7,810 bases of DNA from Robiginitomaculum sp. (GTDB lineage Bacteria > Pseudomonadota > Alphaproteobacteria > Caulobacterales > Maricaulaceae): the NCBI GenBank assembly GCA_002733385.1, contig NVVO01000017.1:22229-30038 (forward strand). The letters are read 5' to 3'. Both the position numbers and the translations under genes were made by a program. The notes below the pieces were generated by a model. The model was not told the DNA's origin, ran no database searches, and saw only the letters and a list, made by a program, of their open reading frames with translations. Within the stretch, counting starts at the first letter, position 1. Each line of letters begins with the position of its first letter. This document shows positions 1 through 6,199 of this stretch, piece by piece.

Positions 1-142
1 TAGTGGTTTTTCTGGCGGTTCGTTTAGCCAACCAGCCACAAATACGGATTGTGTTGCAAATGCATGTACGGTGAGCTTGTCTTCTGCAACCCTTGCAGCG
101 GGCGCAACCGGGACGGTGACAATCCGAGCCTTGGTAAAATAG
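1..142 (+). CDS. C-terminal end of a DUF11-type repeat protein (5' partial)
   Basis: An open frame enters from the left edge, with its first complete codon at base 2, and ends at TAG 140-142, giving 46 visible residues. The tail contains a closely spaced Cys pair (DCVANAC) followed by TVSLSSATLAAGATGTVTI. This matches the usual close of DUF11/TIGR01451 'conserved repeat' domains, in which a 'LxxLaaGatatvtI' strand ends the fold. The protein stops a few residues after this strand, with no visible barrel, sorting motif or membrane anchor. If exported, it would therefore end in a repeat domain, possibly released or held by a partner. The next gene is co-oriented and also carries a DUF11 domain, but a probable terminator lies between them. 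Everything upstream is outside the window, so length, signal peptide and repeat number are unknown. The family call rests on one short motif. Confidence 0.7.
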   Translation, partial: SGFSGGSFSQPATNTDCVANACTVSLSSATLAAGATGTVTIRALVK

Positions 143-150
143 ACATTTAA

Positions 151-192
151 CACAACTTACCCGCAATATTTGAACCCTGCGGGTAAGTTGTG
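151..192 (+). terminator. Probable intrinsic terminator, perfect 15-bp stem
   Basis: The arms CACAACTTACCCGCA (151-165) and TGCGGGTAAGTTGTG (178-192) are exact reverse complements separated by a 12-base loop. The stem begins 8 bases after the upstream stop codon and is followed by ACTTTAATTT, which is T-rich but not a clean T-run. Position and stem strength fit a terminator for the upstream gene. Because the tail is imperfect, partial read-through into the next gene is possible. A protein-binding dyad is the main alternative. Confidence 0.7.
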
Positions 193-224
193 ACTTTAAT
201 TTAACAAAACCTCAAAATAAACCC

Positions 225-250
225 GGCGCCAAATCATCGATTTGGTGACC
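225..250 (+). promoter_or_regulatory. Imperfect hairpin in the leader of the large barrel gene
   Basis: CCAAAT (229-234) pairs with ATTTGG (240-245) around a 5-base loop. The stem extends outward through a G-U pair and a C-G pair and, with one bulged A (248), two further G-C pairs (225-226 with 249-250). It ends 18 bases before the GAGGTG ribosome binding site and is followed by CTCTTT. It could be a leader structure affecting expression, a second weak terminator, or chance. No convincing -35/-10 pair was found between 143 and 266. Confidence 0.3.
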
Positions 251-268
251 CTCTTTAGAAACTTGGGT

Positions 269-274
269 GAGGTG
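269..274 (+). promoter_or_regulatory. Shine-Dalgarno GAGGTG that fixes the start at 285
   Basis: GAGGTG is fully complementary to the anti-SD core of 16S rRNA and lies 10 bases upstream of ATG 285. The alternative in-frame GTG at 267 overlaps this site and has no purine-rich site of its own upstream, so ATG 285 is the better start. Confidence 0.75.
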
Positions 275-284
275 TGGGACAAGA

Positions 285-3200
285 ATGGTGAGCAGGTACA
301 TCTTATCGTGGGTAAGATGCTTGATAGGTGTTGCTGTGTTTTTGGTCGGATTATCCGGCCAAATCACCCATGCGGCAACTCTTGGGCAAACGGTTACCAA
401 TATTGCCTCCGTTAGCTATGAGCTACCGGGCGGAAAGCCTGTAACTGTGCTTACCAATCCCGCAAGCTTTATCATTGAAGCGGCACGCACCCAATCTACC
501 GTCGAATTTTTCCGCTACGCGCCCAATGCACCGGAATCCCTATCCGTGCAACTAGAGGGGGCTGATTATGCGCCAAATGGGGCGATTATCGGCCCATTTG
601 TGCCGATGCCAGCACCAGAGCGCACCGCCGGCGTCCTTTTAAAGCCCGAAGCGCCTGTCCCTTTAATGCCAGCTACAACTTATTTCTCCGGCGAATTGAT
701 GTTTCTCAGGGTCAGCGACGCCGGGCAGAATGGCGACCGGGACCGCATTGAGACGCTTGTGGCCGTCATTGAGACGCAAGACGGCGATATGGTCACATTA
801 CGCCTGTACGAATCTGGTGTGAATACGGGCGAATTTTGGGCCTGGATCCCGTCCAGCCGCGATCCTACCCCCGTCTATGACCCGGTTTTGACCACAATAT
901 CCGGCACGGTGCTCACCGCCACCTATGTTGACAGTTTTGATGCGACCGAAGTGTCGGTTGATACGGCCCTGGTTGACCCATATGGTCGTCTGTTTAACAG
1001 TGTGACCGGGGAATATGTCGACAATGCCCGCGTCACACTCATTGATGCACAAACCGGGCAGCCCGCCGAAATATTTGGCATAGACGGCACATCCAGATAT
1101 CCTAACAGCGTCATGTCCGGGCAAGATATTACCGATGAAAGCGGTTTGGTTTATGATATTCGCCCTGGTGAATTTCGTTTTCCCTTCTTGCCGAGCGGGG
1201 AATATTTCATCCAGGTTGAACCACCCCCAAGCTACTCTTTCGCCTCTGCCGGAACCGAGCCTGATTTTGTTGATTTGCCCAATGCACCATTTGTTATTGG
1301 TAATGAAGCCTCCTATGGGCGCAGCTTCATGCTGGACAGCTCAGGGCCGCTAAATTTTGACATTCCGCTCGACGCCAAGACTGATTTCGTTTTGATCAAA
1401 AAAACCGACATCCGCTTTGCGGATATTGGTGATTTTATCCCCTATACGGTTACAGTCGAGAACCAGGGCCAGGCCAGCTCCACCGTTGTGGTTATTGATA
1501 CGCTCCCGCGCGGTTTTAGATATGTGCGCGGCACAGCAAAATTGAACCGGCAAACTACCCAAGACCCTGATATTGCCCAAAAAGGTCGCCAGATGACATT
1601 CAGAGCCGGTATTTTGGCTATGGGCGAAACCCTCACCCTTAATTACGTCTTGCATGTCGGCGCCGGTGCAGGGCTCGGGGAAGCCACCAATACGATTGTC
1701 GCCCGCGACGGCAATGGTAGCGACATTTCGAATATTGCCAGGGCTACAATTACCTTGCGCGAGGATTTGCTCCGCTCCACCAGCACATTGGTCGGGCGGG
1801 TGGCCGAGCAAGCCTGTAAAGGTGATGAAAAATGGGCCAGGCAAATCCACGAAGGCACCGGGGTGGCGGGGGTTCGTTTGTATATGGAAACCGGGGCCTA
1901 TGCCATTACTGACCAAAACGGGCTGTATAATTTCGGCGGCTTAAAACCCGGCACCCATATTGTGCAAGTCGACAAGGAAACTCTGCCGGCGGGCTATGAA
2001 ATTATGCGCTGCGAGGAAAACAGCCGCTATGCTGGCAGTGCATTTTCCCAATTTGTCGAGATCAAAGGCGGCGGTTTGTGGCGAGCAAATTTCTATTTGA
2101 AAAGAAACGGAGATGCCCTCGCCCAAAAGCAAGAAACTGTATTCAATGACCGCACCGAATACAAAAATTTCGACGCAGGCTGGCTGGACACACAAACCCC
2201 GGACACAGGCTGGGTCTACCCCGACCCGGGCCGCACACCCTCGGTCCCGTCGGTCAATATCGGCATTAAACACCCGCCGGGCCAAACTGTTGCACTGATG
2301 CTCAACGGGCATAAAGTCGCGCAAAAAAACTTTGAAGCCCGTGACAGCAATAAGACGCGCACGGTGATGTTAAGCCGATGGCGCGGTGTTGACATTCTGG
2401 AGGGCGACAATAGCTTTGAGGCCGTGTTTAAGGATAAAACCGGTAAAACCGTCAAAACCCTTGCTCGCAATATCCATTATGTGAAAATCATTGCCCGTGC
2501 TTCCGCCCTGCCCGACCAATCTCTATTGGTTGCAGACGGACGCACCAATCCCGTGCTGGCCGTGCGCTTGGAAGACGAGGCTGGACGCCCGGTACATGCG
2601 GGCCGCATTGCCCAAATAGATATTGCCGCCCCCTATAATTTGTTAAATAAATCCCGCCTTGAAGGTGAGCAAGAAATGGTATCGCCCAATTCAGCAAGGG
2701 CTGATATTGTCGCTGGCCCGGACGGCATTGCCCGCATAGAGCTGGAACCGACCCTGCAAACTGGTAAGGTCACGATTATTGTCACTTTGGACAATGGGCG
2801 GCGATTAGAATTATTTATGTATCTGGAGCCGGAAAAACGTGACTGGATCATTGTTGGTCTGGCCGAAGGAAGTGCCGCCTACAACAGTTTGAAAAACAAA
2901 TCTCAAGCCTTGTCATTCGGGGCGGCGGAAGATTTGGTGACGGACGGGCGTGTCGCGTTTTTTGCCAAAGGCCTGATCAAAGGCAATTGGTTGTTGACCC
3001 TGGCCGTAGATACGCAACAGCGCCGGGGCACGCGCGATGGTGATTTCAACACCGAGATAGACCCAAATGCCTATTACACGCTTTACGGCGACCGTTCCTA
3101 TAGTGCTTTTGAAGCGGCTTCGCGTTATCCCGTCTATATCAAGCTGGAAAAACGCAGCTTTTATGCCATGTTCGGGGATTTTTCCACAAATATCACAGAA

Positions 3201-5450
3201 GGTAAATTAACCCGCTATAATCGTCATCTATCCGGGTTTAAATCTGAATATCTCGGCAAAACATTTCAGGCCATTGGTTACGGCGCCCAGACCAATCAAG
3301 GCTTTGCCAAGGACGAAATCGCGGCCCAAGGCACCAGCGGCCCCTATTTCCTGTCCAATGCTCCCATTTTGGCCAATTCCGAAACCATCACCATCGAAAC
3401 CCGCGACAGGGTCAGGGCAGATGTTATTCTGGAACGCCGCATCCTGACCCGGCATCTCGACTACACCCTTGACAATCTAACGGGCCAAATCATTTTTCGC
3501 CTGCCCGTTGATGTATCGGACAGCGCCTTTAATCCCAATGTGATCGTTGTCGATTACGAAACCGCCCAGGACGCAGAGCGCAATTTGTCCTACGGGGGCC
3601 GGGTACAAAAGCAAATCATGGCGGATAAAGTGCAGATCGGCTCAACCTTTGTCCATGAAGGCGGCAATGGCAATGGCGCTGGCGCACAGGCCAGCATGAT
3701 CGGGGCCGAAATCATCGCGCAAGTCACAAGGGGCACTGAATTTCGCGCAGAGATTGCCACCAGTCGCAACAAACAAAGTGCCGGCGACGATTTTAAAACC
3801 GCAAATGCTTATCTCGCCGAGATCAACCATACCAGCAAAAAACTGACCGCAAATGTGTATATCCGCTCCGAACAAGCCGGGTTTGGCCTGCGCCAACGCA
3901 GCACTTCGACAATTGACGTGCGGCGCTATGGTGCCAGTGCATCTTACCTCATCAGCCAGTTCGAAAATGACAAAACCGGGCGGCGCGGCAACCGCAATGT
4001 GACCGCTAGCCTGTACAGGGAAGACAATTTAAACACCGGGGATTCGCGCACTTTGGCCGAGATGAATTTTAGCCAGGAAAGTGACAGCCTGAGCGGGTCG
4101 GTTGGGCTGCGGGCCGTTCAAGACGATTTGGGGGCCGGCAATGAGCGCCGCTCGATCCTCGCCGTTATACGGGCCCGCCATGTATTGCCCAAGCACGGCG
4201 CAACATTTCAAATAACCCGCGAGCAACCCCTCGGCGGTAAAGGCAATGTTGACGATTTCCCCCAGCGCACCCGCTTGTCCGTAGAAAAAACCTTGACGAA
4301 AAAAGCCCGTATCCAGATCAGCCATGACATTTTGGGCGGGGAGCGTAACAGCGGGCAAAATACGACTCTTGCCGTTAGCTACGCCCCGTGGGCCGGCACC
4401 GAAATCCAAGCAGGTTCCGATATGATTACCTCAGATAGCGGACGGCGTATTGGCGCGACCATTGGTCTTGACCAGCAATTTCAGATCAATGAAAAATGGA
4501 GCGCGTCATTGGGCCTGTCCAACCGCCGCGTACTTGCCGACACGAATACCGCGCCTAATCCCGTAGCAAATCCTGTAGCCAATCCCGTACCAAATCCCAT
4601 CACCAGCCCCGTAATTGGCCCACTTACACAAATTGCACCCGACGCCGCAATATCAGGCTTTGAGACCAATCAAAACTTCACCGCCGCTTATCTGGGTCTG
4701 GGTTACCGTACCGGCAAAACCAGCATATCGAGCCGGTTGGAAACCCGCAAAAGCACCAATTCCAGAGATTTCAATGCCAGTTTTGCGGCTGCCAGAGAGA
4801 TGAGCGAAACCTTGTCCTTTGCCGGTGCGGTGCGGGCCAATTTTCGCAATCAAGACGACGGCACACCTGTTGTTTCAAATGTCACTATCCCGACAAGCGG
4901 CAAGTCCAGCCGCATTGATGGCCGTTTGGGTGCGGCCTGGCGACCAAAGAACAATGACACGGTCTTTCTTAATCGTCTAGACATCGTCCATGAAAACAGT
5001 CTTTCAGGTGCAAAAACCACAAAATTGGTCAATAATTTTACCGCCAACAAAATGATCTCGGAGCGCTGGCAAGTGACGGGGAATTACGGGGTAAAATATG
5101 TCAAAAGCGTGCTTGATGACAATAAATTCAGCGGTTTTAGCCATTTATTGGGGGTAGAAACCCGCTTTGATGTCACAAAAAAAATCGACATTGGCCTGCA
5201 CGGCTCAATTTTAATCGATCAAGGTACCAAGACGGCAAGCTATGCTTACGGGCCTTCAGTTGGCTTGTCACCAGTAGAAAATGTCTGGCTCAGCCTCGGT
5301 TATAATGTTTCGGGGTACACAGACCGGGATTTTGCCGACGCAGAATATGCCCAAAAAGGCGTGTATTTGAAATTCCGCTTCAAATTCGACCAGAATTCGG
5401 CCAAAGGCCTACTCAAAATGATCTCACCTACGGTAGATAATAGCACTTAA
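285..5450 (+). CDS. Large exported SdrD-B/DUF11 protein with C-terminal outer-membrane beta-barrel
   Basis: The product is 1721 residues, numbered here from ATG 285. Residues 1-31 form a signal peptide with a hydrophobic core and a likely cut after THAA. Then come: about 134-216, a module with SDAGQNGD and YESGVNTGEFW motifs; about 232-314, a first SdrD-B/Cna-B-like domain; 362-491, a DUF11 domain (VLIKKTD, then YTVTVENQG); and 499-606, a second SdrD-B-like domain (ITDQNGLYNFGGLKPGTH). Two Ig-like segments follow at about 654-734 and 739-849. From about 852 to 1701 alternating polar/hydrophobic, aromatic-rich strands suggest an outer-membrane barrel. The last strand (GVYLKFRFKF) is followed by a 20-residue tail. 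The only two cysteines of the mature protein (511 and 576) both lie in the second SdrD-B-like domain. The order signal, passenger-like modules, barrel resembles an autotransporter, but the barrel is far larger than the classical 12-stranded type. Modules of this kind are known from surface and adhesion proteins; the function here is unknown. A DUF11-containing outer-membrane protein is the safe name. Confidence 0.9.
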   Translation: MVSRYILSWVRCLIGVAVFLVGLSGQITHAATLGQTVTNIASVSYELPGGKPVTVLTNPASFIIEAARTQSTVEFFRYAPNAPESLSVQLEGADYAPNGAIIGPFVPMPAPERTAGVLLKPEAPVPLMPATTYFSGELMFLRVSDAGQNGDRDRIETLVAVIETQDGDMVTLRLYESGVNTGEFWAWIPSSRDPTPVYDPVLTTISGTVLTATYVDSFDATEVSVDTALVDPYGRLFNSVTGEYVDNARVTLIDAQTGQPAEIFGIDGTSRYPNSVMSGQDITDESGLVYDIRPGEFRFPFLPSGEYFIQVEPPPSYSFASAGTEPDFVDLPNAPFVIGNEASYGRSFMLDSSGPLNFDIPLDAKTDFVLIKKTDIRFADIGDFIPYTVTVENQGQASSTVVVIDTLPRGFRYVRGTAKLNRQTTQDPDIAQKGRQMTFRAGILAMGETLTLNYVLHVGAGAGLGEATNTIVARDGNGSDISNIARATITLREDLLRSTSTLVGRVAEQACKGDEKWARQIHEGTGVAGVRLYMETGAYAITDQNGLYNFGGLKPGTHIVQVDKETLPAGYEIMRCEENSRYAGSAFSQFVEIKGGGLWRANFYLKRNGDALAQKQETVFNDRTEYKNFDAGWLDTQTPDTGWVYPDPGRTPSVPSVNIGIKHPPGQTVALMLNGHKVAQKNFEARDSNKTRTVMLSRWRGVDILEGDNSFEAVFKDKTGKTVKTLARNIHYVKIIARASALPDQSLLVADGRTNPVLAVRLEDEAGRPVHAGRIAQIDIAAPYNLLNKSRLEGEQEMVSPNSARADIVAGPDGIARIELEPTLQTGKVTIIVTLDNGRRLELFMYLEPEKRDWIIVGLAEGSAAYNSLKNKSQALSFGAAEDLVTDGRVAFFAKGLIKGNWLLTLAVDTQQRRGTRDGDFNTEIDPNAYYTLYGDRSYSAFEAASRYPVYIKLEKRSFYAMFGDFSTNITEGKLTRYNRHLSGFKSEYLGKTFQAIGYGAQTNQGFAKDEIAAQGTSGPYFLSNAPILANSETITIETRDRVRADVILERRILTRHLDYTLDNLTGQIIFRLPVDVSDSAFNPNVIVVDYETAQDAERNLSYGGRVQKQIMADKVQIGSTFVHEGGNGNGAGAQASMIGAEIIAQVTRGTEFRAEIATSRNKQSAGDDFKTANAYLAEINHTSKKLTANVYIRSEQAGFGLRQRSTSTIDVRRYGASASYLISQFENDKTGRRGNRNVTASLYREDNLNTGDSRTLAEMNFSQESDSLSGSVGLRAVQDDLGAGNERRSILAVIRARHVLPKHGATFQITREQPLGGKGNVDDFPQRTRLSVEKTLTKKARIQISHDILGGERNSGQNTTLAVSYAPWAGTEIQAGSDMITSDSGRRIGATIGLDQQFQINEKWSASLGLSNRRVLADTNTAPNPVANPVANPVPNPITSPVIGPLTQIAPDAAISGFETNQNFTAAYLGLGYRTGKTSISSRLETRKSTNSRDFNASFAAAREMSETLSFAGAVRANFRNQDDGTPVVSNVTIPTSGKSSRIDGRLGAAWRPKNNDTVFLNRLDIVHENSLSGAKTTKLVNNFTANKMISERWQVTGNYGVKYVKSVLDDNKFSGFSHLLGVETRFDVTKKIDIGLHGSILIDQGTKTASYAYGPSVGLSPVENVWLSLGYNVSGYTDRDFADAEYAQKGVYLKFRFKFDQNSAKGLLKMISPTVDNST
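4557..4616 (+). repeat. Five degenerate 12-bp tandem units encoding NPVA-like repeats
   Basis: Units start at 4557, 4569, 4581, 4593 and 4605. The first is AATCCCGTAGCA and the others differ at a few positions. They encode NPVA, NPVA, NPVP, NPIT and SPVI in frame. The proline-rich stretch sits between predicted barrel strands (about residue 1425 of the product), so it probably forms an extended loop. Because the unit is a multiple of three, gain or loss of copies would change loop length without shifting the frame. Confidence 0.85.
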
Positions 5451-6061
5451 CCTTGCGCTTTTGGCTGGGCCGCAATTTCATAATTTGCAATGGCCGACAC
5501 AGCAGGCTTCCAGTTCGGGCGTAGCTCCAAGGCTTTTTTCAAATCCGTATAGGCAAGGGTGTATTTTTTCAAATTATCATAGGCCATAGCCCGGTTAAAC
5601 AGGGCTTCGGGCATTTTTTTTGTCCCCAGCTCAATACTGGTGGTGGCAGAACGCACGGCCTGATTGAAATCACCAAGATAAATCAGATTTGCGGCATAAT
5701 TGATGTGGGCTTCGGGCAAATCTGAACGCATTGAGAGCGCTTTTTCATACTGCCGCCGGGCTGCTTCATAGTTTTTCGTGCGCATCAGCAAAATACCAAG
5801 ATTAACATGGGTCGCGGCTTCGTCTTTGAGTGATAAATTGGGGTCACGTAGGGCTTTTCTACAATTTTTAATGGTTGTCGCTCGGCCCGGATCCCCATGT
5901 TTGACACTGTAATAGCATTCCTGTGCGCCGCCGTCGCCAATCACCAAAGATTGGGCAGAGGCGTTTGTAGGAAGAAAGGCAAAAAAGGCAAAAAAGCCCA
6001 TACTCAAGCCCATACTCAAGCCCATACTCAAACCAGTAACGACCATAATTCCAGTGCGCAT
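5447..6061 (-). CDS. Small periplasmic TPR-repeat protein
   Basis: The product is 204 residues from ATG 6061-6059. GGAG (6072-6069) lies 7 bases before this ATG. An earlier in-frame ATG at 6106 would give 219 residues but lacks an RBS and abuts a candidate -10 box, so it is not preferred. Residues 1-36 form a signal peptide ending NASA before QSL, with an unusual repeated core (LSMG three times, then FFAFFAF). Mature residues 82-115, 116-149 and 150-184 read as three TPR motifs, for example YEAARRQYEKALSM and YTDLKKALELRPN. Residues 48-80 may be a degenerate fourth helical pair carrying the only cysteines, C49 and C67, which could form a disulfide. TPR proteins are protein-interaction scaffolds, and no enzymatic domain is visible. 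The partner is unknown. The gene is convergent with the barrel gene, overlapping it by 4 bases, and divergent from the peptidase gene. Confidence 0.85.
   Translation of the reverse strand: MRTGIMVVTGLSMGLSMGLSMGFFAFFAFLPTNASAQSLVIGDGGAQECYYSVKHGDPGRATTIKNCRKALRDPNLSLKDEAATHVNLGILLMRTKNYEAARRQYEKALSMRSDLPEAHINYAANLIYLGDFNQAVRSATTSIELGTKKMPEALFNRAMAYDNLKKYTLAYTDLKKALELRPNWKPAVSAIANYEIAAQPKAQG
5978..6031 (-). repeat. Tandem repeats inside the TPR protein's signal peptide
   Basis: Two repeat types are adjacent. GCCCATACTCAA occurs three times without mismatch (5996-6007, 6008-6019, 6020-6031) and encodes the LSMG repeats on the minus strand. GGCAAAAAA occurs twice (5978-5986, 5987-5995) and encodes the FFA repeats. 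Both unit lengths, 12 and 9, are multiples of three, so copy changes would lengthen or shorten the hydrophobic core while keeping frame. The exact identity of the 12-bp copies suggests recent duplication. Confidence 0.9.
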
Positions 6062-6068
6062 ACTTAAT

Positions 6069-6072
6069 CTCC
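6069..6072 (-). promoter_or_regulatory. Shine-Dalgarno GGAG that fixes the TPR gene start at 6061
   Basis: The minus strand reads TTGGAGATTAAGT immediately before ATG 6061, placing GGAG 7 bases from the start codon. No comparable site precedes the longer in-frame start at 6106. Confidence 0.65.
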
Positions 6073-6108
6073 AACAAAACCTGTTCCTACAATAACACGG
6101 TTTCATTG

Positions 6109-6136
6109 ATTTTACTAGAGCGCATCCTTTTTACAA
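6109..6136 (-). promoter_or_regulatory. Candidate sigma70-type promoter for the TPR gene
   Basis: On the minus strand, TTGTAA (6136-6131, 4 of 6 to TTGACA) is followed after 16 bases by TAAAAT (6114-6109, 5 of 6 to TATAAT). Transcription would begin near 6102, giving a leader of about 40 bases before ATG 6061 and leaving the ATG at 6106 outside the transcript. This agrees with the RBS-based start choice. It is a match by eye to the E. coli consensus only. Confidence 0.45.
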
Positions 6137-6199
6137 TCCGCCCTTGCTCTCATTGCGCTTATAAGGTTTTATGGGACAAACACCGATTAGGGGATAGAT

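Noticed and set aside
196..205. Possible CtrA-type TTAA-N7-TTAA site upstream of the barrel gene
   Set aside because: The two TTAA half-sites here are separated by one base, not seven, so the consensus spacing is not met.
267..284. GTG at 267 as start of the large barrel gene
   Set aside because: It overlaps the GAGGTG site that serves ATG 285 and has no ribosome binding site of its own. Both starts would keep the signal peptide, so it cannot be fully excluded.
1350..1916. 188-codon open frame on the minus strand inside the barrel gene
   Set aside because: It lies wholly antisense to well-supported DUF11 and SdrD-B-like coding sequence and shows no recognisable domain. Other antisense frames in this gene (for example 4029-4409, 1941-2324) were rejected for the same reason.
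5468..5495. GGCCGCAA ... TTGC-AAT-GGCC hairpin near the convergent stops as a terminator
   Set aside because: The pairing needs a 3-base bulge, lies inside the TPR coding region and lacks a T-run on either side.
6062..6106. Longer TPR protein starting at 6106
   Set aside because: There is no RBS, and the candidate -10 box lies only 3 bases upstream of it, so this ATG would not be in the transcript. The added residues (with three Cys/Arg-rich clusters) do not look like a signal-peptide start.
6144..6172. Promoter for the peptidase gene (TTGCTC, 17 bases, TTTTAT; or TATAAG at 6160)
   Set aside because: The first pair matches only 3 and 4 of 6 consensus bases. TATAAG has no -35 element at 16-18 bases. 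Neither is strong enough to annotate.
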